Under the pieces are notes generated by a model. It was not told the DNA's origin. It saw nothing but the letters and a program-made list of their open reading frames with translations, and searched no databases. A stretch of DNA of 64,000 nt from Dankookia rubra (lineage in GTDB: Bacteria; Pseudomonadota; Alphaproteobacteria; Acetobacterales; Acetobacteraceae): the NCBI RefSeq assembly GCF_004355005.1, contig NZ_SMSJ01000008.1:99050-163049 (forward strand), written 5' to 3'. Each line of letters opens with the position of its first letter. Position 1 is the stretch's first letter. Made by a program: the position numbers and the translations under genes. Shown one piece after another: positions 9,324 through 18,668 of this stretch.

Positions 9324-10266
9324 TGCGGCGAAGGTCCCGGGCCAGCACGTCCAGAACCGCCATCCGGCAGGCGACGCCCATCTCCACCTGCTCGCCGATC
9401 GCGCTGCGCTCCGGGTCGTCGGCGACGGCGCTGTCGATCTCGACGCCGCGGTTCATTGGGCCGGGATGCATGACGATCGCATCCGGCCGGGCGACGGCCA
9501 GCTTCTCCCGGTCCAGGCCGAAGAAGCGGAAGAATTCGCGGGAGGAGGGCACGAGGCCGCCGGTCATCCTTTCCTTCTGCAGCCGCAGCATCATCACCAC
9601 GTCGGCGCCGGCCAGGCCCGCCTTCATGTCGTGGAAGACCTCGACGCCGAGGCGCCCGGCCTCGGCGGGCATCAGTGTGGGCGGGCCGACCAGGCGGACG
9701 CGGGCGTTCATCGCGGTCAGCAGGTGGATGTTGGACCGCGCGACGCGGCTGTGCAGAACGTCGCCGCAGATGGCGACAACCAGCCCTTCGAGCCTTCCCT
9801 TGCGGCGGCGGATGGTCAGGGCGTCGAGCAGCGCCTGGGTCGGGTGCTCGTGCGTGCCGTCGCCGGCGTTGATGACGCTGGCCGACACTTTCTGGGACAG
9901 CAGGGCCGGGGCGCCGGACTGGGCGTGGCGGACCACCAGCAGGTCGCAATGCATGGCGTTCAGGGTGGAGGCGGTGTCCAGCAGCGTCTCGCCCTTGTTC
10001 ACGCTGCTGTTCGAGACGGACATGTTGATCACGTCCGCCCCCAGCCGCTTGCCGGCGAGCTCGAAGCTGGTGCGGGTGCGGGTGCTGTCCTCGAAGAAGA
10101 GGTTGATCAGCGTGCGGCCGCGCAGCAGGTCGCGCTGGGTCTTCCCTCCGCGGTTCAGCAGGGCGTAGCTCTCGGCCAAGTCGAGCAGGGCGCCGATATG
10201 CGGCGGCTCCAGGCCTTCGATGGCCAGCAGGTGGCCGCCGGGGAGGATCGGGAAGGAAAAGGACAT
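9316..10266 (-). CDS. pyrB: Aspartate carbamoyltransferase catalytic subunit
   Basis: A 316-aa enzyme that condenses carbamoyl phosphate with aspartate in pyrimidine synthesis. The carbamoyl-phosphate motif [11 protein letters not shown] is near residue 55, [12 protein letters not shown] is the conserved middle motif, and [13 protein letters not shown] is the aspartate-side loop. Length is normal for a PyrB catalytic chain. No pyrI-like regulatory gene is nearby. Its 3' end overlaps the pyrC-like gene, so the two products are probably made together. Confidence 0.96.
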   Translation of the reverse strand: MSFSFPILPGGHLLAIEGLEPPHIGALLDLAESYALLNRGGKTQRDLLRGRTLINLFFEDSTRTRTSFELAGKRLGADVINMSVSNSSVNKGETLLDTASTLNAMHCDLLVVRHAQSGAPALLSQKVSASVINAGDGTHEHPTQALLDALTIRRRKGRLEGLVVAICGDVLHSRVARSNIHLLTAMNARVRLVGPPTLMPAEAGRLGVEVFHDMKAGLAGADVVMMLRLQKERMTGGLVPSSREFFRFFGLDREKLAVARPDAIVMHPGPMNRGVEIDSAVADDPERSAIGEQVEMGVACRMAVLDVLARDLRRNA

Positions 10267-10357
10267 CGGGACTCGCGGGCTGCGGCGGGGGGCAAGCTAG
10301 CCTTGCCGGGGAAGGTGGCCAAGCAGTTGCCCCAATCTGCGGGACCTGCCGGCTGCA

Positions 10358-10828
10358 TCAGCCAGGGGCGGGCCGCGTCGCGTCCAGCGCGGACTGCAGG
10401 GTGTAGGCCGCCGCCGCCGCATCCACCGCGGCGGCGCGCTTGGCGCGGGTCAGGTCGGCCTCGATCATCGCCCGGTTGACCGCCGAGCTGCTGAGACGCT
10501 CGTCCCAGAGCGCCACCGGCAGGCCGGCCGCCTCGCCCAGCGCCATCGCCCAGTCCTTTGCCGCCTGCGCGGCCGGGCCGAAGGAGCCGTCCATCCCGAG
10601 CGGCAGGCCGACCACCAGTCCGCCGGCGCCTTCCTTCCGGGCGATCGCCGCGACCTCGGCGGCGTTGGCCTTCAGCTTGCCGCGCTTCAAGGATCCATAG
10701 GGCGAGGCCAGCATCAGCAGCACGTCGGACAGCGCCACGCCGATCAGCTTCGATCCGGGATCGAGGCCGATCAGCCTTTGGCCGCGGGGCAGGGCGGCAC
10801 GGAGGTCGGTCAGGTTGAAGAGGGGCAT
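10358..10828 (-). CDS. ruvX: Holliday-junction resolvase-like RuvX/YqgF
   Basis: A 156-aa RNase H-fold protein of the YqgF family, implicated in 16S rRNA end processing and proposed as an anti-termination factor or resolvase. The N-terminal motif LIGLDPGSKLIGVALSD carries the first catalytic Asp, VVGLPLGMDGSFGP is the family glycine motif, and LWDERLSSSAVNRAM contains the conserved DERL(S/T)S. It is divergent from gatC with only 44 bp between the starts, so both promoters must lie there or overlap the genes. Confidence 0.94.
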   Translation of the reverse strand: MPLFNLTDLRAALPRGQRLIGLDPGSKLIGVALSDVLLMLASPYGSLKRGKLKANAAEVAAIARKEGAGGLVVGLPLGMDGSFGPAAQAAKDWAMALGEAAGLPVALWDERLSSSAVNRAMIEADLTRAKRAAAVDAAAAAYTLQSALDATRPAPG

Positions 10829-10872
10829 GGCCGCCGTTATAGCCGTGCCACTGCTCAGGTCTGGAACCCCGC

Positions 10873-11160
10873 ATGTCCCTCGACACCGCCACGGTGAGGC
10901 GCATCGCCTCCCTTGCCCGCATCCGGCTGGAGGAGGAGGAGGTCGGCCGCATGCAGGCCGAGCTCAACGGCATCCTCGGCTGGATCGAGCAATTGCAGGC
11001 GGTGGACACCACGGGCATCGAGCCGATGGCCGGCGGCGGCGCGGTGAGCCTGCGGATGCGGGAGGATGCTGTGACCGATGGCGGCATCCCGGACCAGGTG
11101 CTGGCGAATGCGCCCGACCGGATGGGCGAGTATTTCGGCGTGCCGAAGGTGGTTGAATAA
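10873..11160 (+). CDS. gatC: Asp/Glu-tRNA amidotransferase subunit C
   Basis: A 95-aa small subunit of the GatCAB complex, which converts misacylated Glu-tRNA(Gln) or Asp-tRNA(Asn) to the amide form. Typical features are the N-terminal [19 protein letters not shown] and the central [20 protein letters not shown]. The stop codon overlaps the gatA start by one base (TAATG), so the operon is tightly coupled. Confidence 0.95.
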   Translation: MSLDTATVRRIASLARIRLEEEEVGRMQAELNGILGWIEQLQAVDTTGIEPMAGGGAVSLRMREDAVTDGGIPDQVLANAPDRMGEYFGVPKVVE

Positions 11161-12647
11161 TGCACCCGACGGATTTCTCGCTCCGCGGCGCCATCGAGGC
11201 GCTGAACGAGGGGCTGCTGACCAGCGTCGAGCTGACCCAGGCGCACCTGGACGGCATCGCCGCGCTGAACCCGCGCCTGAATGCCTATCTCACCGTGACC
11301 GCCGAGCAGGCGCTGGAGCAGGCCAGGGCCAGCGACGCGCGCCGGGCCGAGGGCGTGGCCGGACCGCTCGACGGCATCCCGCTGGCGATCAAGGACCTGT
11401 TCTGCACGGTCGGCACGCGGACCACGGCGGGCAGCCGGATCCTCGGCAATTTCGTGCCGCCCTACGAGAGCACGGTGTCGGGCAACCTGCTGCGGGACGG
11501 CGCGGTCTTCCTCGGCAAGGTCAACCTCGACGAGTTCGCCATGGGCTCGTCGAACACCACCAGTGCCTTCGGGCCGGTGGAGAATCCCTGGTCGCGGCGG
11601 AACGACCCGGATGCAAGGCTGGTCCCGGGCGGGTCCTCCGGCGGCTCGGCCGCGGCGGTGGCGGCGCGGCTGGCGCTGGGGGCGACGGCGACGGATACGG
11701 GTGGGTCGATCCGCCAGCCCGCGGCCTTCTGCGGCATTGCCGGGATCAAGCCGACCTATGGGCGGTGCAGCCGCTACGGGATCGTCGCCTTCGCCAGCAG
11801 CCTGGATCAGGCCGGGCCGGTGGCCCGCACGGTCGAGGACTGCGCCATCCTGCTGCGCTCCATGGCGGGGTTCGACCCGAAGGACAGCACCTCGGCCGAT
11901 GTGCCGGTGCCGGATTTCGGCGCCGCCTGCGCCCGCGGGGTGAAGGGGCTGCGCATCGGCGTGCCGAAGGAATACCGGCTGGAGGGCACGCCGCCCGAGA
12001 TCGCCGCCCTCTGGGAGCAGGGGCTGCAATGGCTGCGCGACCAGGGCGCCGAGACGGTCGAGATCAGCCTGCCGCACACCAAGTATGCCCTGCCGACCTA
12101 CTACATCGTCGCGCCGGCCGAGGCGTCGTCCAACCTCGCCCGCTATGATGGTGTTCGCTTCGGCCTGCGGGAGACCGCCAAGGATGGCGACCTGAAGGAT
12201 TTGTACGAGCGGACCCGTGCCGCCGGCTTCGGGCCGGAGGTGAAGCGCCGCATCATGATCGGCACCTATGTGCTGAGCGCCGGCTACTACGACGCCTACT
12301 ACCTGAAGGCGCAGAAGATCCGCGCGCTGATCAAGCGCGACTTCGACGAGGCGTTCCGGATGGTCGATGCCATCGTCACCCCGGCGACTCCCTCGGCCGC
12401 CTTCGGGATGGACGAGAAGCAGGACGACCCGATCACGATGTACCTGAACGACGTCTTCACCGTGACCGCGAACCTGGCGGGGCTGCCAGGGCTCGCGGTG
12501 CCGGCGGGGCTGGACGGACAGGGGCTGCCGCTCGGCCTGCAGGTGATCGGCCGGGCCTTCGACGAGGAGACCGTCTTCGCGGTCGGTTCGGCGATCGAGA
12601 CGGCGGCGGATTTCCGCGCCGTGCCGACGCTGCGGGCCGGGGCGTGA
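11160..12647 (+). CDS. gatA: Asp/Glu-tRNA amidotransferase subunit A
   Basis: A 495-aa amidase-signature enzyme that releases ammonia from glutamine for the transamidation carried out with GatB. The catalytic lysine lies in [20 protein letters not shown], and the Ser-cis-Ser region is [19 protein letters not shown] followed by [15 protein letters not shown]. Length is standard. It starts on the last base of the gatC stop and ends in a GTGA overlap with the following small gene. Confidence 0.97.
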   Translation: MHPTDFSLRGAIEALNEGLLTSVELTQAHLDGIAALNPRLNAYLTVTAEQALEQARASDARRAEGVAGPLDGIPLAIKDLFCTVGTRTTAGSRILGNFVPPYESTVSGNLLRDGAVFLGKVNLDEFAMGSSNTTSAFGPVENPWSRRNDPDARLVPGGSSGGSAAAVAARLALGATATDTGGSIRQPAAFCGIAGIKPTYGRCSRYGIVAFASSLDQAGPVARTVEDCAILLRSMAGFDPKDSTSADVPVPDFGAACARGVKGLRIGVPKEYRLEGTPPEIAALWEQGLQWLRDQGAETVEISLPHTKYALPTYYIVAPAEASSNLARYDGVRFGLRETAKDGDLKDLYERTRAAGFGPEVKRRIMIGTYVLSAGYYDAYYLKAQKIRALIKRDFDEAFRMVDAIVTPATPSAAFGMDEKQDDPITMYLNDVFTVTANLAGLPGLAVPAGLDGQGLPLGLQVIGRAFDEETVFAVGSAIETAADFRAVPTLRAGA

Positions 12648-13027
12648 CCGGGGCGGCGCTCGACCGCCGGCGCAGCTTTGCCGCCATCCGCGCGGCGGCC
12701 GAGGCGCGCCGCTTCCTCAGCTACGGCGCCGTCGCCGCAGCCAGCGGGCTGGCCTGGCAGGCGGCGAGGCGGCGGATGGACCCGCATCTCTTCGCGCTCT
12801 GCGCCTGGGCGACGGAGCGGGGCTGGCCGCTGCTCTCGGCCATCGTGGTGGACCGGACAAGCGTCGCGCATGGCGCCATGCGCGGCCGGCCGCTGATCGG
12901 CTTCGCCCGCGCGGCGGAGCGTTGCGGGCGCATCGTGGGCGGCGACGCCGCCGCATTCCTGGCGGACGAGCAGCAGCGCGTTTTCGCCTGGGCAGACAAG
13001 GAACGAGGCCATGTCCTTTACGCTTGA
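12644..13027 (+). CDS. Conserved-looking small protein nested between gatA and gatB
   Basis: A 127-aa protein of no recognised family. It starts at GTG overlapping the gatA stop (GTGA) and its end overlaps the gatB start by 17 bp, so it is locked into the gat operon by translation coupling. Codon usage looks like its neighbours and the sequence looks protein-like: an N-terminal helical part ([20 protein letters not shown]) suggestive of a helix-turn-helix, then [19 protein letters not shown] and [20 protein letters not shown]. No membrane segment or signal peptide is seen. The position suggests a role linked to translation or to the amidotransferase, but this is inference. Confidence 0.7.
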   Translation: MTGAALDRRRSFAAIRAAAEARRFLSYGAVAAASGLAWQAARRRMDPHLFALCAWATERGWPLLSAIVVDRTSVAHGAMRGRPLIGFARAAERCGRIVGGDAAAFLADEQQRVFAWADKERGHVLYA

Positions 13028-14459
13028 GGGCCGGACGGGCCCCTGGGAGATCGTCGTCGGCCTGGAAGTCCACGCCCAGGTGACGTCGCAGGCGAAGCTG
13101 TTCAGCGGCGCGGCGACCGATTTCGGCGCCGCGCCGAACACCCAGGTCAGCTTCGTCGACGCCGGCTTCCCCGGCATGCTGCCGGTGATCAACCGCGAAT
13201 GCGTGGCGCAGGCGGTGCGCACGGGCCTCGGGCTGAAGGCCCAGGTGAACCTGTGGTCGCGCTTCGACCGCAAGAACTACTTCTATGCCGACCTGCCGCA
13301 GGGCTACCAGATCAGCCAGTTCGCCCACCCGATCATCGGTACCGGCGAGGTCGAGATCACGCTGGCCGACGGCAGCACCAAGACCATCGGCATCACCCGG
13401 CTGCATCTGGAACAGGATGCCGGCAAGTCGCTGCATGACCAGCACCCGACGAAGTCCTTCATCGACCTGAACCGCTCGGGCGTCGCGCTGATGGAGATCG
13501 TCTCGGAGCCGGACATGCGGAGCCCGGAGGAGGCCGGTGTCTACCTGACCAAGCTGCGGCAGATCCTGCGCTACCTCGGCACCTGCGACGGCAACATGGA
13601 CGAGGGCTCGATGCGGGCCGATGTCAACGTCTCGGTCCGCCGCGCCGGCGAGGATTACCGAACGCGCTGCGAGGTGAAGAACGTCAACTCCATCCGCTTC
13701 GTCATGCAGGCGGTGGAGGCCGAGGCGCGACGGCAGATCGAGGTCTGGGAGGAGGGCGGCGAGGTCGTGCAGGAGACCCGCCTCTTCGACACCGGCCGCG
13801 GCGTGACGCGGTCCATGCGGTCGAAGGAGGATGCGCACGACTACCGCTACTTCCCTGACCCCGACCTGCCCCCGCTGGTGCTGGAGGCCGGTTGGGTCGA
13901 GCAGCTCAAGGCCGCGCTGCCCGAGCTGCCCGATGTCCGGCGCGCCCGCTACGCGGCCATGGGCCTGACGCCCTACGACGCGCATGTGCTGACGCTCGAG
14001 AAGGAGACGGCGGCCTATTTCGAGGAGGTGGCTGCCGGCCGCGACGCCAAGGTCGCGGCCAACTGGGTCACCGGCGACCTTTTCGCCGCCATCAACCGGA
14101 CCAAGACCAGCATCGCCGCCCCGCCGGTGCCGGCCGCGCATCTCGGCGCCCTGCTGGACCTGCTGGCGGACAAGACGCTGTCCGGCACCCTGGCCAAGCA
14201 GGTCTTCGAGGCGATGGTCGAGACCGGCAAGAGCCCCGGCGCGATCGTCGAGGAGCGAGGCCTGCGGCAGGTGACCGATACCGGCGCGATCGACCGCATG
14301 GTCGAGCAGGTGATGGCGGCGAATGCCGAGAAGGTGGCCGAGTACCGGTCGGGTAAGGACAAGCTGTTCGGCTTCTTCGTCGGCCAGGTGATGAAGGCCA
14401 TGCAGGGCAAGGGCAACCCGGCCCTGGTGAACGAGGCAGTCAAGCGGAAGCTGAGCTGA
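13011..14459 (+). CDS. gatB: Asp/Glu-tRNA amidotransferase subunit B
   Basis: A 482-aa subunit that binds the misacylated tRNA and performs the ATP-dependent transamidation. The N-terminus [20 protein letters not shown] is diagnostic, as are [19 protein letters not shown] and [18 protein letters not shown]; the C-terminal YqeY-like tail ends [20 protein letters not shown]. It completes gatCAB. A hairpin 17 bp after the stop probably ends the transcript. Confidence 0.97.
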   Translation: MSFTLEGRTGPWEIVVGLEVHAQVTSQAKLFSGAATDFGAAPNTQVSFVDAGFPGMLPVINRECVAQAVRTGLGLKAQVNLWSRFDRKNYFYADLPQGYQISQFAHPIIGTGEVEITLADGSTKTIGITRLHLEQDAGKSLHDQHPTKSFIDLNRSGVALMEIVSEPDMRSPEEAGVYLTKLRQILRYLGTCDGNMDEGSMRADVNVSVRRAGEDYRTRCEVKNVNSIRFVMQAVEAEARRQIEVWEEGGEVVQETRLFDTGRGVTRSMRSKEDAHDYRYFPDPDLPPLVLEAGWVEQLKAALPELPDVRRARYAAMGLTPYDAHVLTLEKETAAYFEEVAAGRDAKVAANWVTGDLFAAINRTKTSIAAPPVPAAHLGALLDLLADKTLSGTLAKQVFEAMVETGKSPGAIVEERGLRQVTDTGAIDRMVEQVMAANAEKVAEYRSGKDKLFGFFVGQVMKAMQGKGNPALVNEAVKRKLS

Positions 14460-14475
14460 GGCCTGCCGCGGGAGG

Positions 14476-14500
14476 CGCGGGGGAACGGCCTTCCCCCGCG
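14476..14500 (+). terminator. Hairpin after gatB
   Basis: Perfect 10-bp arms CGCGGGGGAA and TTCCCCCGCG around a 5-base loop, starting 17 bp after the gatB stop. There is no clean U-run afterwards, so it is a probable rather than canonical intrinsic terminator. Confidence 0.6.
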
Positions 14501-14544
14501 CGTCTGGCCATGGTCCGGCCCCCGGGGGGGAGGGCCTTCGGACG

Positions 14545-14823
14545 TCAGGCCAGTGCCGGCATCGCCTGGTTGGTCTCGCGCGCCATCGAGGGGATCAACA
14601 GCGCGTCGGCCAAGGCCCAGGTGCCGGTGGTGACGAAGCCGAGGAGGCCGAGGCCGCTCCAGATCAGGGGGATGGAGAGCAGCGTGATGGCGGCCATCCC
14701 GGCGCCGGAGAGGCTGCGGCCGAGATAGAGGCGGTGCAGGCCGAACAGGCCGAAGAAAGTCAGCAACAGATAGGCGAGCCCCACCGATTTCCGGCGAGAG
14801 CCCGACAGCATCAACGCGTCCAT
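14545..14823 (-). CDS. TM2 domain-containing membrane protein
   Basis: A 92-aa protein with the TM2 signature: a first hydrophobic helix running into GLFGLHRLYLGRSLSGAG, then a second and third hydrophobic stretch (LLSIPLIWSGLGLLGFVTTG). TM2 proteins are small inner-membrane proteins of mostly unknown role. ATG at 14823 is preferred because GGGGA lies about 8 bases upstream; longer upstream extensions are Arg-rich and look non-coding. It is convergent with gatB. Confidence 0.82.
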   Translation of the reverse strand: MDALMLSGSRRKSVGLAYLLLTFFGLFGLHRLYLGRSLSGAGMAAITLLSIPLIWSGLGLLGFVTTGTWALADALLIPSMARETNQAMPALA

Positions 14824-15032
14824 CAAATCATTCCCCCGATCGAGCTCCGTTCGTACCCCAAACGCAACGGCGCCGATGCCAAGTTGCTGTAGTGTGAGCC
14901 GGTTGGGAAGGCGTTTCGCAACAACGGCTTCGTCTTTCCTGCGCCGTGGCGGGGCAGCCACGGCAGGTGGCCTCGCCGCCGGCCGGGTCCTCGGCTAGCC
15001 TCGCCGTGGAAATGCCCGGATCGGAGCCACCG

Positions 15033-15662
15033 ATGATCGAACTGCACACCTGGAACACCCCCAACGGCCGCAAGATCAGCGTCGCGCTGGAGGAGATGGG
15101 CCTGCCCTACGCGGTGAAGCCGGTGAACATCTCCAAGAACGAACAGTTCGACCCCGCCTTCCTGAAGTTCAGCCCCAACAACCGCATCCCGGCGATCATC
15201 GATCCGGACGGCCCGGGCGGGCAGCCGATCAGCATCTTCGAAAGCGGCGCGATTCTCATCTACCTGGCGGAGAAGACCGGAAAGTTTATGCCCGCCGAGT
15301 TGCGGGCGAAGGTGCCGGTGCTCGAGTGGCTGATGTGGCAGATGGGCGGCTTCGGGCCGATGCCGGGCCAGGTGCACCACTTCCTGATGCAGCCGGACGG
15401 ACCGGCCAAGGATTACGGTTTCACCCGCTACCACAAGGAGACGCAGCGGCTCTACGGCGTGCTCGACCGTCGGCTGGCGGGGCGGGACTATGTGGCGACC
15501 AGCGGCGAGCCGAGCATCGCCGACTTCGCCATTCTAGGCTGGGCCTGGCGGCATGAGCGGCACCAGGTGCCCTTCGACGACCTGCCGAACGTCGCCGCCT
15601 GGTACGACCGCATGATGGCCCGGCCGGGGACCGCGAAGGGGTTCGAGGTGGCGCTGTCCTGA
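15033..15662 (+). CDS. Glutathione S-transferase family protein, YfcG/YghU-like
   Basis: A 209-aa thioredoxin-fold plus helical-domain protein. The N-terminus IELHTWNTPNGRKISVALEE matches the disulfide-bond oxidoreductase YfcG group, where the Thr-Pro-Asn-Gly segment binds glutathione. SIFESGAILIYLAEKTGKFM is the conserved gamma-glutamyl site region and SGEPSIADFAILGWAWRH lies in the C-terminal domain. ATG at 15033 gives the standard family start; an upstream frame extension is not needed. It probably reduces glutathione mixed disulfides in the cytoplasm. Confidence 0.9.
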   Translation: MIELHTWNTPNGRKISVALEEMGLPYAVKPVNISKNEQFDPAFLKFSPNNRIPAIIDPDGPGGQPISIFESGAILIYLAEKTGKFMPAELRAKVPVLEWLMWQMGGFGPMPGQVHHFLMQPDGPAKDYGFTRYHKETQRLYGVLDRRLAGRDYVATSGEPSIADFAILGWAWRHERHQVPFDDLPNVAAWYDRMMARPGTAKGFEVALS

Positions 15663-15751
15663 CGGCGAAAATGGGTGGCCGGGAGGTTTGACGCCCGGCC
15701 TGCCCGCCTGTAAGACGCCACCTGCATACGTCGTGGGCCTGCTGCACCTGA

Positions 15752-15844
15752 GGAGGGGTGGCCGAGTGGCTGAAGGCGACGGTTTGCTAAACCGTTAAGG
15801 GTCGTCAAGGCCCTTCGAGGGTTCGAATCCCTTCCCCTCCTCCA
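15752..15844 (+). tRNA. tRNA-Ser(GCU)
   Basis: A class II tRNA with a long variable arm. The acceptor stem is GGAGGGG (15752-15758) with CCCCTCC (15834-15840), the anticodon stem-loop CGGTTTGCTAAACCG presents GCT, and the T-loop TTCGAAT is intact. CCA is encoded at 15842-15844. The discriminator base at 15841 is T, where G is usual for serine tRNAs; see findings. Confidence 0.95.
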
Positions 15845-16402
15845 CGACCCGCTTGCTATGAAGGCGTTAGTCCAAGACATCGTCGGGTCTCTGCAGGCTG
15901 GCGTTCAGGGCGGCGCTGATCGGCCGGCTCCAAATCGTCGGGGCGCTCGAGTTCCAAGAGCCAGACAACTCGTCGACCCGGCTGTGACGACGCATTCCTT
16001 CGCTGTTGTCGGCCACGTTGGTCTTATCGGCTGCGGGTCGCGGGGCGGGGCGATCGTGTGTTGATGGATCGGTCGGGACGCCGTGAGCGGATCGATGGCC
16101 GGTTGGTTCGCCGGCCGCGCGGGACTTTCCTGTCGAACCGAGCCGGATGAAGAACCCGATGGCCGGCGTGTACCTCCTCGCCGACGCTCCCACGACCCTC
16201 CACAGCCTGTACCTGTGCGTCTTTGGCCTGTCTGACCGGTGAGCGGCAACGGCATCCCCGCCTGCACCGGCATCTCGCGCCAACCCCGGCGTGCATGGCG
16301 CCAGACATTGTTCACGCGTGAAACTGGGGAGCGAGGCGGCCTAGGCTGACCCTCGTCGACTGCTCGTTCGGCAGCGCGCAAGCTCGAGTGAGGAAGCGTG
16401 TG
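15845..16402 (+). other. Stretch without a recognisable gene
   Basis: About 560 bp between tRNA-Ser and the next dehydrogenase. Short frames on both strands are Arg/Pro/Ser-rich and look like the accidental frames of GC-rich DNA. No integrase or IS remnant was recognised, although the position downstream of a tRNA gene and before accessory-looking genes would suit an old integration site. No second copy of the tRNA-Ser 3' end was seen up to prfC. Confidence 0.5.
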
Positions 16403-17221
16403 ATGGCAGGGATTGAGGTGAAGGCCCGGTCCGCGTTGGTCACCGGCAGTTCGCGCGGAATCGGACGTGGCATCGCGCTGAAACTCGCGGGCTGCGGCGT
16501 CACGCGGATCGGCGTCCATTTCCAGAAGAACAAAGTGGCCGCCGAGGAGACCGCCCGTCTGCTGCGCGACTGCGGCGCAGAGCCCGTCCTGATCCGGGCC
16601 GATGTTACGATTCCCGAAGACATTGTGCGGATGTTCGCGGAGATGCGGTCGACCTTCGGCCCGCTCGACATCTTTGTCGCTAATGCTCGGCCGGATGTGC
16701 AGCACTTTTACCAACCGGCTTTCGACCTGACCGCCGAGCATTGGCGGGCCGCGATGGACTCCCAGGCCACCGCCCTGCTGCATTGCGCCCGCGAGGCGGC
16801 CGGCATGATGAGCCGTGGCGGCCGAATCGTCGCGGTCACTTACGCGGGTGGTGCAAAGTCCGGAAGCTGGCGGTCCTGGGCGGCAATGGGACCCGCCAAG
16901 GCTGCGATGGAAGCGCTGCTGCGCTACCTCGCCTGGGACCTTGCCGGGCGTGGCATCACGGCGAATGCGGTCAGCCCCGGCGTGACGGACGATAGCGTGT
17001 TCAGCACGCTTCCGCCCGAGGTGCTGGAAGCGCTGCGCGGCTGGGCCGGGGCCGGGTGGGTCCCGATGGGGCGCCTCACGACACCGGCCGATGTGGGTGA
17101 CGCCGTTGCCCTGCTGTGCTCGGAGCAGGCAGGGTTCATCACCGGCCAGACACTTCACGTGGACGGCGGCGCCTCGCTCGCTTCGTCCGATTTCCCGATG
17201 GAGTTTCAGAAGGGCACGTAA
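16403..17221 (+). CDS. Short-chain dehydrogenase/reductase, FabL-like
   Basis: A 272-aa Rossmann protein. The cofactor motif is ALVTGSSRGIGRGIALKLAG, VANARP stands at the usual NAG position, and ANAVSPGVTDDSVF and TGQTLHVDGGASL are conserved C-terminal segments. The spacing of the active site resembles enoyl-ACP reductase FabL (Tyr, six residues, Lys), but here it reads WAAMGPAKAAMEALLRYLA: the tyrosine position is tryptophan while the lysine remains. ATG at 16403 has GAGGAAG upstream; a GTG five codons earlier is also possible. The substrate is unknown. It is convergent with the next SDR gene. Confidence 0.85.
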   Translation: MAGIEVKARSALVTGSSRGIGRGIALKLAGCGVTRIGVHFQKNKVAAEETARLLRDCGAEPVLIRADVTIPEDIVRMFAEMRSTFGPLDIFVANARPDVQHFYQPAFDLTAEHWRAAMDSQATALLHCAREAAGMMSRGGRIVAVTYAGGAKSGSWRSWAAMGPAKAAMEALLRYLAWDLAGRGITANAVSPGVTDDSVFSTLPPEVLEALRGWAGAGWVPMGRLTTPADVGDAVALLCSEQAGFITGQTLHVDGGASLASSDFPMEFQKGT

Positions 17222-17288
17222 CTGCTGCCGGGACAAAGCCCTTCCATGGCCGGACCCCAGGCCTGCGAGACCCCGCCACCGGCATCCC

Positions 17289-18077
17289 TCAGCGCGGCCA
17301 CTGACGGATCGCAAGGAAACCACCGTCGATCGGCAGCATCACCCCGGTGACCCACCGTGCCTCGTCGCTGGCCAGATCGACCGCGGCATGCCCGACATCC
17401 CATCCGGTCCCTTCCGTCTGGAGCGGAACCGACTTCCTGCGTCGCTCCAGGGCGTCGGCGCCAAGCCGGCTGACCATCGGCGTGTTGACGGTGCCGACCA
17501 ACAGGCAGTTGGCGCGGATGTTCTCGGCGGCATAATCGGCCGCGATCGACAGCGTGAAGCCTTGCAGCCCGGCCTTGGTCGTCGCGTAGGCAACAGCGCC
17601 GGGTGAGCCCGAAAGGCCGATCACGCCCGCGAGTGACGAGACGTTGACGATCGCCCCGCCGCCGCCCGTCCGCATCCGCGGGATGCAGGCTCGGCAGCAC
17701 AACAATGCCGAGGTAAGGTTCGTCTCGAAGACGCGTTGCCAGTCGGCGAGGTCGATCGTCTCCGGAGTGCTGAGGCGCCCGCCAATTCCGACATTGTTGT
17801 GCAGGATATCGAGACGGCCGAAGCTTGCCACCGTGAATGCGGCCATCGCCTCCACGGCCTCGGGTTCGGTGACGTCTGCGGCGAAGGCCACAGCCTCCCC
17901 ACCCTCGGCCCGAATGCGCGCCGCGAGTTCCTCGGCCTGGTTCGCGCGGCGGTTCACCAGAACGACCGTGGCGCCTTCCCGTGCAAACAGGATGGCAGTC
18001 GCGGCGCCATTGCCCAGGCCCTCCGCCTGCGAGGCGGCTCCGGTCACGATGGCAACCTTGCCGGTCAAACGTCCCAT
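17289..18077 (-). CDS. Short-chain dehydrogenase/reductase (SDR)
   Basis: A 262-aa classical SDR. Cofactor motif KVAIVTGAASQAEGLGNG, then LHNNVGIGGRL (NNVG variant of NNAG), catalytic serine in GAIVNVSSLAGVIG, and the catalytic Tyr-x-x-x-Lys in VAYATTKAGLQGFT. C-terminal VTGVMLPIDGGFLA. ATG at 18077 opens the normal family N-terminus MGRLTGKVAIVTG; a longer upstream frame lacks homology. The neighbouring dehydrogenase and ketopantoate-reductase-like genes suggest a small catabolic cluster, with no visible substrate clue. Confidence 0.9.
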   Translation of the reverse strand: MGRLTGKVAIVTGAASQAEGLGNGAATAILFAREGATVVLVNRRANQAEELAARIRAEGGEAVAFAADVTEPEAVEAMAAFTVASFGRLDILHNNVGIGGRLSTPETIDLADWQRVFETNLTSALLCCRACIPRMRTGGGGAIVNVSSLAGVIGLSGSPGAVAYATTKAGLQGFTLSIAADYAAENIRANCLLVGTVNTPMVSRLGADALERRRKSVPLQTEGTGWDVGHAAVDLASDEARWVTGVMLPIDGGFLAIRQWPR

Positions 18078-18259
18078 GCTCCCTTCCCTCCTGCTTGGCC
18101 CTGCTGGCAAGCCATCTTGACCCTGATCGCCGCGGTGATGCACGGAAGGCACACCGGACGCAGCAGCCTCGCCGCATCGCAAAAATGCAGGGCGTATATT
18201 TTCTACTGATGGTAGAGGATTGGCTCGTAAGCCACTGCTATGCCGACGGATGGATTGAC

Positions 18260-18448
18260 ATGCTGATCGCCCCGGTCGTGACCGAAACCGAATACGAACA
18301 GGCACTCGGTGAAATCCGGCGCCTCGTCGCCCTGGAGCCTGAGCGAGGCAGTCTCGCCGGGGATCGACTGGAAACCCTGACCGCCATCGCCGAGACCTTC
18401 GAGGCGGGTCACTTCGTGCTGGACCTCGCCGACATCGAAGCGCGGTAG
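18260..18448 (+). pseudogene. N-terminal fragment of a HigA-like antitoxin
   Basis: Sixty-two codons beginning MLIAPVVTETEYEQALGE and continuing through GDRLETLTAIAETFEAGHF. This matches the N-terminal half of HigA-type antitoxins (pattern: acidic N-terminus, EIxRL, GDRLE.L...E.YE..H), whose helix-turn-helix half would follow. Here the frame stops at 18448 and no HTH-coding sequence or HigB toxin is seen beside it. It may be a truncated relic or a very small remnant protein. The next 220 bp hold no gene I recognise. Confidence 0.55.
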
Positions 18449-18668
18449 CTCGACATAGTCGAGCCGCAGCAGCGGATGATGCGTGACGTGGCGGAAAGCG
18501 TGGGTCCCCTGACCCGGCAACAAGGTCCGATCCTGGCCCATTCGGTTCATCCGCATCGAAGTATGGACGGTGGCGACAACGATGGCGCCGCGGTCAACCT
18601 GTGGGCCGAGGCGAAGCGCATCTGGCTCGCGGGGTCTGTCCGGAAGGGCAGATAGCCGCCCGGGCGCG

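Noticed and set aside
10155-12077. A 640-codon minus-strand frame across pyrB, ruvX, gatC and gatA
   Set aside because: Shadow of four well-supported genes.
15858-16308. Short frames on both strands after tRNA-Ser, considered as integrase relics
   Set aside because: No integrase motifs and no repeated tRNA-Ser end found up to prfC.
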